Shown here piece by piece: positions 55,535-64,000 of a stretch of 64,000 bases of DNA (positions are counted from its first letter, which is position 1; the number at the start of each line of letters is the position of its first letter). Origin of the DNA: Trichaptum fuscoviolaceum (lineage: Eukaryota > Basidiomycota > Agaricomycetes > Hymenochaetales > Trichaptaceae); contig CAJSYZ010000003.1 of NCBI GenBank assembly GCA_910574455.1, positions 4,711,250-4,775,249 on the forward strand. Reading direction: 5' to 3'. The notes below the pieces were generated by a model, which searched no databases, was not told the origin of the DNA, and saw only the letters and a program-made list of their open reading frames with translations. A program made the translations under genes and the position numbers.

Positions 55535-55643
55535 CCCTTTGCCTAGCCTCGTTACCAGGCCAGGCTACGCCTTAAGGAGAGACTTGCGGAGCAAGAACGG
55601 CGTTAGACGCTAGCCTGGCCTGGTCACGAGGCTACCCTTTGCC
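55535..55643. mobile_element. 91-bp MITE with 24-bp inverted repeats and 9-bp target duplication
   Basis: The element 55544-55634 has terminal inverted repeats of 24 bp (55544-55567 and 55611-55634, beginning TAGCCTCGT and TAGCCTCGT on opposite strands) with one mismatch, and a 43-bp interior. It is flanked by exact copies of CCCTTTGCC at 55535-55543 and 55635-55643. A 9-bp duplication is characteristic of Mutator-like transposases; hAT elements would give 8 bp. It is non-coding, so it must have been moved by a transposase elsewhere. The intact ends and duplication indicate a recent insertion. Confidence 0.85.
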
Positions 55644-56360
55644 GCCTCCGTTTCTTCTCGTTTCCTATCTTTATTTGCCTCTAGTGCATACACTTCACTT
55701 CCGAATTGTCCATACGACTATCCTCTACGACTATTCCCATCTTTATCCCTTCATTTCACCCATTCCTTCACACTCGAGCATACTATTTCTATCAATGACC
55801 TCACCTTTCAATGTTGTTCCCTTTTTCCTACGTATTTATACAGTTCTTATTTGCTGCACCTCCTATTGCATTACACAGAACACAGTACACTTCCTACTTT
55901 ATCGCCCATATTCACATATTCATTATTCTCGATTCACTTCTGAATCATCTATCTATCTATTCCTTTCTCCTCTACTGTTCGCATACGCATTCCTTTCCTT
56001 TCACTATTTTCTTAACACGCGCGCATCCTATCTCTAGTAGCTATCCTCTCCTTTTTACATATTGTATACACTTCTTATATGCCACACACACTAGTATTTA
56101 CACGTACATCCTGTTTATAAATTATTATACTTACTACTTACACTTCTTATATGCCACACACACAAACACAGATCGCAGAACAATCTTTAGTATTTACACG
56201 TACATCCTATATATATATACTATTCATATAACTTGGATAATCATGAGTGGGAGAACTGGCATTTCACAATTTTACTGAATAGAAAGTCATCATTTTAAAA
56301 CATGGCAAGGGCACGGCAAATAGAGACGGACTCTTCCCCCCTCTGAGGAGAGATAGATGG
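55644..56360. repeat. Pyrimidine-rich DNA with imperfect direct repeats
   Basis: About 700 bp of strongly T/C-biased plus strand with no gene. A block starting CACTTCTTATATGCCACACA at 56069 recurs at 56141; both copies run on to a shared stretch containing TAGTATTTACACGTACATCC (56092-56111 and 56189-56208), the second copy carrying about 25 extra bases. A CA-rich core sits in each copy. Confidence 0.6.
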
Positions 56361-57919
56361 TTACGTCTGTAGTACGCCAGCGTCTCTGAACAACACCTTC
56401 ACCGCTTCTTCTGTACATTCCTCGCTATTAATGTCTTGACATTCCCGAATGTCTAAGACATCTAACAATATCTTTTCCTCCTTGAACAAGGCGGCTAGTT
56501 CCGCGAAAAAGTTGATGTCTAAACGATAGCAAGAAGAAAATTCGACTGATCGAAGGTTCTTGAAGGTGCCGAAGGAACGTGACGATTGGCGCGCAACTTC
56601 ATACCACCACTCGTTAACGAAAGGCTCTTAATACCATCTGGTAGGTTCGCGAGCAAGTCATCCACACTGACTGTATCGTAATCCTCCGCATCATCAACTT
56701 CCTCACAATCGACTTTGAATTTGACTCTCTCGAGGTGTTTGAAGTTGCCTTTAATTCCTTTGGCTATAGTCCAGAGGCAGGACCTTACGTTGAAGTCATT
56801 GTCGGCGTCATCCCATTCGAGGACATCAATACTGAGGGTAGTGATATTGGGTGTTGAGATTACTTGTAGGATAGTCGTCACTGCATGTGGATCCGCACGA
56901 TACGAAGAAAATGAGAAGTTTTGGAGAGAAGGAAGCTCAATCAGAGCATCCTCTTGACCAAATGGATCTGTGTTTTCCAGAGTTATACATAAGGTCTCGA
57001 GGAGAGGTGCTGATGATAACAAGGTCGCAAGTCGGAGGATATCGATGTTACGGTTGAAATGGAAGGAACAATATGTGAGCGATGATGCTGTAAGTCCCGT
57101 GGGCAAGCCCCAGAAGCAGTCCAAGCGTTTCAAATTCGTCGGGCGCCAGTCGCCGTTGAACACCTGGTAGGCAGGGTTCCAGTAGGAAAATTCTACGGAA
57201 AGCGAGCACAATGAAGTAAGCTTTGAGCTCGGAGCAAGACTCTGAAAGAGCTGTAAGTCGGTTGCTGTGAGGGCATAAAGGGTTATATCGGACCACTTAT
57301 GGCAATATTTGGATAGTGCATCGTTCGGTACGAGAGGCGACTTGACAAGGAGATCATGTCCGTGCGATCCGCTTCGACTAACGATCTTGTCAATCATAGT
57401 AGGAGACATTGATGTGGATATCCTTTGGCGTGCCCAAAGTCTGGGTGTCGAAAGAGATACACGCCGCATATTCTTGCACACCAGCGACCAGCCCATCAGT
57501 TCCGGCAAGCCTGGCGAGATCATTTCGAGAATCAAGACGAGTAACTCGTCAGGAAGGTCCATGAGGGTCCTCTTGCGCCTGGTTAGGCAGACATCCGAGA
57601 CACACGTCTCCAAAGAGGACTTCAGAAAACCAACCAAGTCTAAGAGCTCCGTCAATCGTTTCAGCCTCAAGTTTCCTATAGAGATCCAAGCATCCATGTT
57701 GTCGATTTGGTTTGCTTGCTCGAAACCGAATTCGCTTGTTAAAGAGTTAGAAGAGCATTATTTAAATGCATTGTTAAAGTGAGCGCACTTCTCGATGTCG
57801 CCCTCGCGCCATATCTCCTTCGCTACCATGTTCCCGTCGTTCTCGACTATCCTTTGCAAAACTTGCTGAAGTTTGTAAATAGCACTGGGAGTTGCGCGAA
57901 AAGAACATTCCGCATCCAT
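56361..57919 (-). pseudogene. F-box paralogue A (single-base deletion near 56574)
   Basis: Same two-exon structure as paralogues B and C: exon 57789-57919 (MDAECSFRATPSAIYKLQQV, ending IWREGDIEK) and exon 56361-57734. The F-box is MDLPDELLVLILEMISPGLP followed by ELMGWSLVCKNMRRVS and LWARQRIS; the body carries degenerate leucine-rich repeats. Near 56574 one C is missing from a CCC run preserved in paralogue B; the frame then ends early at 56519. In the restored frame the conserved end is present (FFAELAALFKEEKILLDVLD, VLFRDAGVLQT, TAA at 56361), 501 residues as in B. The lesion is minimal, so it is either a very young pseudogene or a sequencing error; if translated as is, the protein loses only about its last 70 residues. 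F-box proteins select targets for SCF ubiquitin ligases. Confidence 0.7.
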
Positions 57920-58171
57920 CACGTAGTCAGATGCTGATGCAGAAGGCACAAACGGTCTAGCGACTGCAAGTGTAATGCCAATGGTAGTAGAGGCTTCAAG
58001 TTGAGGATACGTCACGCGTCAAACCAAAGTTAACCGCATACCGTATACGCTTACCCTGCTGCCTGCACTGCATGGCACACGGAACCCTTGGCGGACATCG
58101 TTCTTTCAACGTGCAGTAATGTCATTGCTGAAACTGTGACAGCCGCCTTTTTCTTTTGATTTACATACTTC

Positions 58172-59724
58172 CTACGACTGCAGCACACCGGCAATCCTAA
58201 ACGACTGCTTCACTGCGTCCTCTCGCAGAGTACCATAATAACCATCGCATTCCTTGATGTCCAAGACATCTAACAGTATCTTTTCCTCCTTGAACCGAGC
58301 GGCTAGTTCCTCGAAAAAGTTGGAGTTTAAGTAGTTGCATTCCTCAAATCTCATCGATCGAAGGTCCTTGAAGGTGCCGAAGGGAATGTTGCGATTGGCG
58401 CACAGCTTTATGTGACAGGTCATCAACGAAAGGCTCCTTAAACTATCCGGCAGGCACGCGAGCAATTCATCCAAATACAAGGAATCGAACACACCTGGTC
58501 CTCCATACGCCGCACCAGTGACTTTGAGGTCAAATCTTTCGAGGTACTTAAAGTTGCCTTCAATCCCTTTGACTATGGTCCAGAAGCTGTCAACCTTGAT
58601 GCCCTCGAAGGTTTCAACACCGATGGTAGTGACGTTTGGCATTGAGATAATTTGCAGGATTGCCACGATCACATCGCGCTTTTCAGCGCATATTTCAGAC
58701 GAGACGTTGAAAGTCCGGAGAGAAGGAAGCTCTATCAGAGCATCTCCCTGGTCAAGCGCTTCTGTAAAGCTCAACTCTATGCATAAGACTTCGAGGAGAG
58801 GTGCAGATGATAACAAGCCGGCAAGTCGGTGGATGTTGATGTCATGGCCGAAATGAAAAGAGCAAGATGTGAGCGTTGATGCAGTTAGTCCCGTAGGTAA
58901 GCCCCAGAAGCACTCGAGGTGTTTTAAATTCGTTGGGCGCCAATCTCTGCTAAACACGTAATAGGTAGGCTTCGAGCAGGAGTATTCCAAAGAAAGTGAG
59001 CACAGGGATGCAAGTTTTGAGCTCGGAGTAAGACTTTGAAAGAGCTGAAAGTCGGATGCCGTGAGTTCATCAAAGGTGACAGCGGACCACCTGTGGCAAT
59101 ATTTGGAAAGTGCCTCGTTCCGTACGAGAGGCGACTTGACAAGGAGATCGTGTCCGTGCTTTCCGCTTCGGCTCATGATTTTATCAATCGTTGTTGGAGA
59201 CATCGTGGTGGAAATCCTTTGTCGTGCCCAAAGTCTCTGTGTCGATGTAGTTATACGCCTTATTCTCTTGCAGACCAGTGACAAGCCCGTCAAAACCGAC
59301 AAGCCTGGCGGGGTCATTTCGAAAATGTGGACAAGTAACTCGTCAGGAAGGTCCATAAGGTTCCTCTTGCGCTTGCGTAGGTAGAAGTGCCAGATACGTC
59401 TTTCCAGAGAAGATTTCAGAAAGTCGATTGTGTTAAAAAGCTCCTCCAGTTGCTTCAGCCTTGAGTGTCCTAAAGAGATTGAGTCGTCTATGTCATTGAC
59501 CTTGTATGTCTGTTCGGAGACGAGGTCACTTGTTGAGGGGAATGACAGTCAGGAAAGCGTCGAATGGATCGAATGTTTAAGTAAACGCACCTTTTGATGT
59601 CTTCCTCGCGCCATATTTCCTTTGCTACCATGTTCCCGTCGTTCGCAGCTATCCTTTGCAGAATTTGCTGTAGTTTGTCAACCACACCGGTGGATGCGCG
59701 GAATGAACTTTCCGCATCAATCAT
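58172..59724 (-). CDS. F-box paralogue B
   Basis: Exons 59591-59724 and 58172-59528 give 496 residues with no lesion. The N-terminus MIDAESSFRASTGVVDKLQQ forms an amphipathic helix, then a coiled-coil-like stretch (LGHSRLKQLEELFNTIDFLK) and the F-box MDLPDELLVHIFEMTPPGLS with LTGLSLVCKRIRRIT. LRR-like repeats follow, for example ALIELPSLRTFNVSSEI and LACLPDSLRSLSLMTCHIKL. It ends VKQSFRIAGVLQS with TAG/TAA at 58172. Start chosen to match exon-1 length in paralogue C (134 nt in both). The nearly identical layout of A, B and C, head to tail, shows tandem duplication; the divergence pattern (F-box conserved, repeats varied) suggests different substrates. Confidence 0.8.
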
Positions 59725-60398
59725 ATCGAAGCTTATTGATGCATAAGATGCAAGGCGTCTAGCGAGTGTAGGTTAGAGCCAGACTTGGATGAGTTCTTAT
59801 AAGTTATGGTTGTAGGATGAGTTCTGGTTTTCGACGACGGTCTACTTGAATTTCGTGTGCGGTTTGGTGTTCAGGGTCTCGTGGCAGTGCAGGCTGCTGG
59901 CAGTGGCAGCAACAATTCATACCTCAAGCACAGTTCTTTTAATTTCGAGATGCCATTGACAGATGTGAATGTCGTTGTACATATCGAATATCTCTATTTA
60001 TCCCATAGTGATGCTGAATCAATTGGAGTGTGTGGAGTTGAACGAGGAAGAGGCACAACTCCTACGCATCGAACTCGAAGTAGCTGTCATCCTGTTCAGT
60101 ATCTTTGTCGCTGTACTCTGCAATTACACCTGATTTCGATACGTGCAACCTGCCAACTAGTTTTTCTGTCTCCGAAAGCAAGATTATTAACATCGTAGAG
60201 GCATAGAGGATCATTAGATACATAATATGAATTGCTATTCGCTGCATACAGGGCTCAGCGGGCAACACGCTTTGTCGATTGCTTGAACATCTTTTCCGTC
60301 GTCAAGTACCCAATGTCTTGTTCGTAATCGGGTGTTCGGGTGTCCTGCCAGTCGCAGAGCTCGAGCATTGATGCGTTCGTTATTTAGAGTCGCCTCTG
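59725..60398. other. Intergenic region between F-box paralogues
   Basis: About 670 bp containing the promoter of paralogue B and the 3' flank of C. No gene is seen. Confidence 0.45.
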
Positions 60399-61996
60399 CT
60401 ATGCCTGTAGCACGCCTGCATCCTGAAACAGCATCTTCACCTTGTCCTCCTTTATATCCACATTAGTATTCGTCGATCGACAATTCTGTACTTCTAATAT
60501 ATCCAACCGTATCTTCTTCTTCATGAATCGATCGGCCAACTCTTCGAAAAAATGGGTGTCCAAACGGTTACAGCCCGTAAATTTGATTGATCGAAGTTTG
60601 CTGAAGGTGCTGAAGGTACCACCTCGGTAAGGATTGCCGCTATTGGCGCGCAATGACACGTCACAAGCTGCTAATGAGAAGCTCTCGATGCTTCTTGGGA
60701 AGTGAGAGAACATCTCGTCCATATAGAACAGATCGTAGAAACCGTCATCATCAAGTTCCCCAACATCGACTTTGAGGTCCAGCTCTTTTAAGCCTTCGAA
60801 GTTGAATTCTATTCCCTCGACTACCTGTCTGAAGGAGGAACTAGCCCTAGTGCTGTCGACATATCTTCCGGTTTGAATATCAATACTGAGAGATGTCACG
60901 TTGGGGAAGCTGGTTGCAAGCAAGAACTCCCTCACCACATTTTGATCTGCACCGTACGAAGTAAACGAGAAGTTTTGGAGAGACAGATGTTCGACCTGAT
61001 CATCTACATCCAGATCTATTCCATCCATGTCTCCCATGCTAATGCCCAAGGTCTCCAAGAGAGGGCTAGATGCCAATAAGGCTGCGAGTCCGACGATATC
61101 AATGACACGATCGAAGTCGAAGTGGCATTGTGTGAGCGTCGATACAGCAAGTCCTATGGGCATTGTGTAGGTACAGTCCAGGTGCTTCAAATTCGTCGGC
61201 TGCCAGTCGTCGTTGAACTCGTAATTGAGTACTGTGATGTTCGGGTGTGACGCCGTCAAAGACAGTGTGTGCAGGGACGTAAGTTTCGAGCTCGGGGCAA
61301 TACGCTGAAAGAGTTTTAAATCGGATACTTTAAACTTTTCATCAAAGTACATCCTGGACCACCTATGGCAGTGTTTGGAAATTGCATCGTTTGGTACGAG
61401 AGGCGATTCAACATTAAGATAATGTTTATGCTTTCCGCTTCGAGTTACGATTAAATCGATCGTAGTAGGAGGCATCAATGTCGATAAGCCTTGTCTTGCC
61501 CAAAGACTAGGTATCGATATAGTTATACGTCGGGTTTTCTTGCACACAAGCGACCAGCCCATCAGTTGTGATAAGCTTGGCTCGGTCATTTCGAAGATGC
61601 ATACGAGTAGCTCGTCAGGAAGGTCCATGAGAGACCTATTGGGCTTGCGTTGACGGAAGTCCGTGATACGCCTCTCCAGCGAAGACTTCAAACAGTCGAC
61701 TGCGTCTAGAAGCTCCTCTAACCGCTTCAGCCTCGAGTTTCCAATGGCGATTGAAACGTCTCGGTCGCCAGCTTTGTCCGCTTGCATTAGGACGAGATCG
61801 CTTGTAAGATTTGTTGAAGCGTTAAAAACTTCCATTGCAGTTCCATACGCAAGTGAACGTACCTCTCGAGATCTTCCTCATGCCAAACCTCCTGAGCCTC
61901 CATATCCCCATCGTTCAGTGCAAGTTTTTGCAGAGTTTTCTGTAGCCGGTGGACAGCGTTGGGAGTCGCGCGGAACGAGCTTTGGGGACGAGCCAT
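60399..61996 (-). CDS. F-box paralogue C
   Basis: Exons 61863-61996 and 60399-61800 join to about 511 residues. It starts MARPQSSFRATPNAVHRLQK, shares the coiled segment GNSRLKRLEELLDAVDCLKS, the F-box MDLPDELLVCIFEMTEPSLS with LMGWSLVCKKTRRIT, and LWARQGLS. The repeat region (ASTLTQCHFDFDRVIDIVGL, LLETLGISMGDMDGIDLDVD) differs more from A and B than they do from each other, and it has an extra CDR-like insertion near GRYVDSTRASSSF. It ends DKVKMLFQDAGVLQA. An in-frame ATG at 62143 would add 49 residues with a glutamine run (LLQQQQQL); the shorter start matches the paralogues. Confidence 0.8.
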
Positions 61997-62456
61997 ATCG
62001 TCTCGTCTTTCCAAACGTATGGAATTTGACAAAATTTCGAGTGCAAGTTGCTGTTGCTGTTGAAGAAGACATTTCTGCCGTTCGGTTACAACTTGAACAC
62101 GGTCAGGAAGCGAATCGGAAGCGAACTTGAGCTGCCTCAGCATCAGGGAAACTTCCTTCTGCTTATGGCAACTGACGCGTCCTGACGCTTCCTGAAATGG
62201 CTGGCGCGTTGCTACGCCTGTCTGAAGGGTAGCTAGTTTGTCTGAAAATACACTGATGGCCTTACCTCACTGAAACAAGGAGTGTTTCAGGACGCAAGCC
62301 ATCCCTCAGTACATCAGGAAGCAAGTCAGGATTTCAGTGCTCAAGTGTATTAGGACTTAGTAAATTTTAACAAGATTTTGTTGCATCCAAAATGGGAAAT
62401 TTGATGTCACTGGCAGTGTTGGTTCAAGTTGAACTTGAAGTGTTGCGGGCTTGCCC
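61997..62456. other. Intergenic region with inverted CCTGA repeats
   Basis: About 460 bp. TCCTGACGCTTCCTGA (62180-62195) and TCAGGAAGCAAGTCAGGA (62314-62331) are related in inverted orientation, and the motif TTCAAGTT G AACTTGAA at 62423-62439 is a perfect 8-bp-arm palindrome. This is a possible degraded miniature element plus the promoter of the glucan synthase relic. Confidence 0.45.
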
Positions 62457-64000
62457 ATGCCTTTTCCTCCTCACCATCATTGCTGACTTACTGCACTCAC
62501 TACACTCCTATCAACACCCGCCAATGCCACTCCTTACAGTTCTGACCTGGCACGGTGGAATCTGAATGTCAGTCAGAACGCGCAGGACCCGACGCAGTAC
62601 CAGTCCACACACAAGAACACCACATACACATTGTCGCCTCCTAACTGGCGTGCGCCGCCATTCTGCACTGTGCTGCTCGACAAGTTCGCCGATGGGGACC
62701 CGAGAAACAATGACTTCTTTCAGCCGATGTTTGAAAACGATTGGCGCGAGACGCAGCTGTGCTTCGGTGTCGATGTCTGTGGCTTGGCGAACAAACTCGA
62801 TAACCTCCAGGGCACGAGCATCAAGGGCATTTTCATTGCGGATACTGTGTTCGTGAACATACCATGGCAGGCAGACATGTATTCTCCTCTTGACTTCACG
62901 ACTCTCGACCTCCATTGGGAACAATCGACGATTGGGTTGCCTTCATCGACGAAGTCGTGGGATGTACTTCATGATGGATTTCACTGTTGGTGCTATGGGT
63001 GATCTTATTGGTTTCTCTGGGTGAGTAATGCGAGTGACTAGCTATCAGCACAGCACATCTGACGGACTACTTACAACGTAGCTACTTGAATGAATTGACA
63101 CCATTTGACCTTAATGGCAAGTGTCAATAAGAACAACTCCTTCATTGCCGGCGAAGTCACCGTTGGCAACACATTTGGAGCTTTGTATCTTGGTCGTGGT
63201 CGTACACCGACAATGTCGCCGCCCCCTGATCTGGCTGCCATTAACAACATGGCGTCGGACGATAATCAGTACTTCCTCCACTCGAAGGGCATCAACGGTG
63301 TTGGTGGCGTTGCAAGCCACTACTCGACATATCGTTCCCTCACGCGCTTCCTTGGTATGGACGAGAACTTGCAAGCCGCTGACGATGCTGGCGTGGTCCA
63401 TGCAATGAAATGCTCGTGACAAACGACCTCATTAATGGTCAGTCAGGTAAGACAGACCCGCATCATATGTTCGGCACGAGTAACTTCGATGTCCACTGCT
63501 GACCGAGCTTGGTAAACAGTTCCCAACTCAGTGTACTTGCATTGTTTGTGACGAGCTTGGTCTTGCCCGGTGTTTCCCTTCGATACAACGGCGAGGAGCA
63601 GAGATAACGGGGCAAGGGTGGAAGAACCTCGATCACCGCCGTGAACTGCGGAGCGGTTGCATAACTCCGATCCTGCAACGATCTCGGGTGCTGGGACGAG
63701 CTCGTGGGCGTGGAACGCGACGCTGATGGGCGTGCCGGACAGTATTATCGACATCATTTTGAACAACCTGCCTTCGCAGGACCGCACCTCGTCAACGAAC
63801 GCACGCGATCATCTCCTCCTGCGCAAGGGCTCCGCCCGCAATCCCATGGTCTTCCCCTCCGCGGACTACGACAATGATGTGTTCGGGTTTGACTCGGGCT
63901 CTGGGAAGTACACGTTCACGCAGGTGCTGGGCGCGAATATGTCCAGGTACTCGTGGAATTACGGACAGAACTGGACGACGCGAGCTGTGTATGAGGATCT
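62457..64000 (+). pseudogene. Alpha-1,3-glucan synthase (AGS1/MOK1-type) relic, 5' part
   Basis: Intact enzymes are about 2,300-residue plasma-membrane proteins with an extracellular amylase-like domain. Here an ATG at 62457 is followed by a TGA at codon 10 in the same frame, within what should be the signal peptide. The amylase-like domain is recognisable: NATPYSSDLARWNLN, ANKLDNLQGTSIKGIFI, QADMYSPLDFTTLDLHW, then a one-base deletion near 62919 shifts to GTIDDWVAFIDEV, then another shift to RGMYFMMDFTVGAMGDLIGF. After an intron: TPFDLNG, GEVTVGNTFGALYLGRGRTP, HYSTYRSLTRFLGMDENLQA, MLVTNDLING, FGTSNFDVHC followed by a TGA in place of the conserved tryptophan, then LALFVTSLVLPGVSL with further stops, and later DHLLLRKGSARNPMVFPSAD in another frame. 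The relic runs off the window. Cell-wall function is lost. Confidence 0.85.

Noticed and set aside
55639..56278. Hydrophobic plus-strand frames suggestive of a membrane protein
   Set aside because: The strand is uniformly T/C-rich, which generates Phe/Leu/Ser codons in every frame; no family motif, and the direct repeats are non-coding.

Overview
The window is nuclear DNA from a filamentous basidiomycete, most likely an Agaricomycete. The genes carry many short introns (about 50-80 nt, GT-AG with occasional GC-AG). The gene content fits as well: a chitin-trafficking CHS5, a VPS41 with C-terminal RING, DUR3, a DUF6533-type seven-helix protein, a CE8 pectin methylesterase, an alpha-1,3-glucan synthase relic and several F-box paralogues. 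No rRNA, tRNA, CRISPR or bacterial-style operon was seen. Exon borders were inferred by eye from splice signals and reading frame.

Layout. 0-5.1 kb: 3' part of nucleoporin NUP188 (+), convergent with a mitochondrial-type methionine aminopeptidase (-). 5.1-9.6 kb: weakly supported small gene, poly-G tract, an F-box-like gene (+). 9.7-15.7 kb: gene-poor segment with two decayed gene copies, a BSD2/NDFIP-like relic and a frameshifted CSE1 (exportin-2) relic that keeps its introns; GGGTAGC hairpin elements lie before, between and after them. 16.7-17.4 kb: small intact gene with a 9-nt micro-exon. 18-22 kb: four related copies of a family I do not recognise, one intact and three damaged. 23.7-28.6 kb: CHS5 (-), RPS12 (+), a flavin monooxygenase (-) preceded one base upstream by a spliced 93-codon ORF. 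28.6-29.6 kb: BTB-domain relic. 30.4-37.3 kb: DUR3 urea/polyamine permease (-) and a secreted amidase (-). 40.2-42.1 kb: DUF6533 seven-helix protein (+). 42.5-47.8 kb: VPS41 (+), convergent with pectin methylesterase (-). 48.9-51.1 kb: TMEM135-like protein (+). 51.9-55.0 kb: large unrecognised protein with a membrane segment and repeated basic motifs (+). 55.5 kb: a complete 91-bp MITE with 9-bp target duplications. 56.4-62.0 kb: three tandem F-box paralogues (-), one broken by a single-base deletion. 62.5 kb to the end: decayed alpha-1,3-glucan synthase.

How the genes relate: housekeeping genes (NUP188, MAP, CHS5, RPS12, VPS41, TMEM135) are intact and interleaved with lineage-specific families and decayed copies. 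There is no evident secondary-metabolite cluster. DUR3 and the amidase are neighbours on one strand and could both serve nitrogen acquisition, but that is inference. The most unusual points are the hairpin-bracketed pseudogene pair, the four-copy unknown family, the possible two-ORF transcript at the monooxygenase and the precise MITE.
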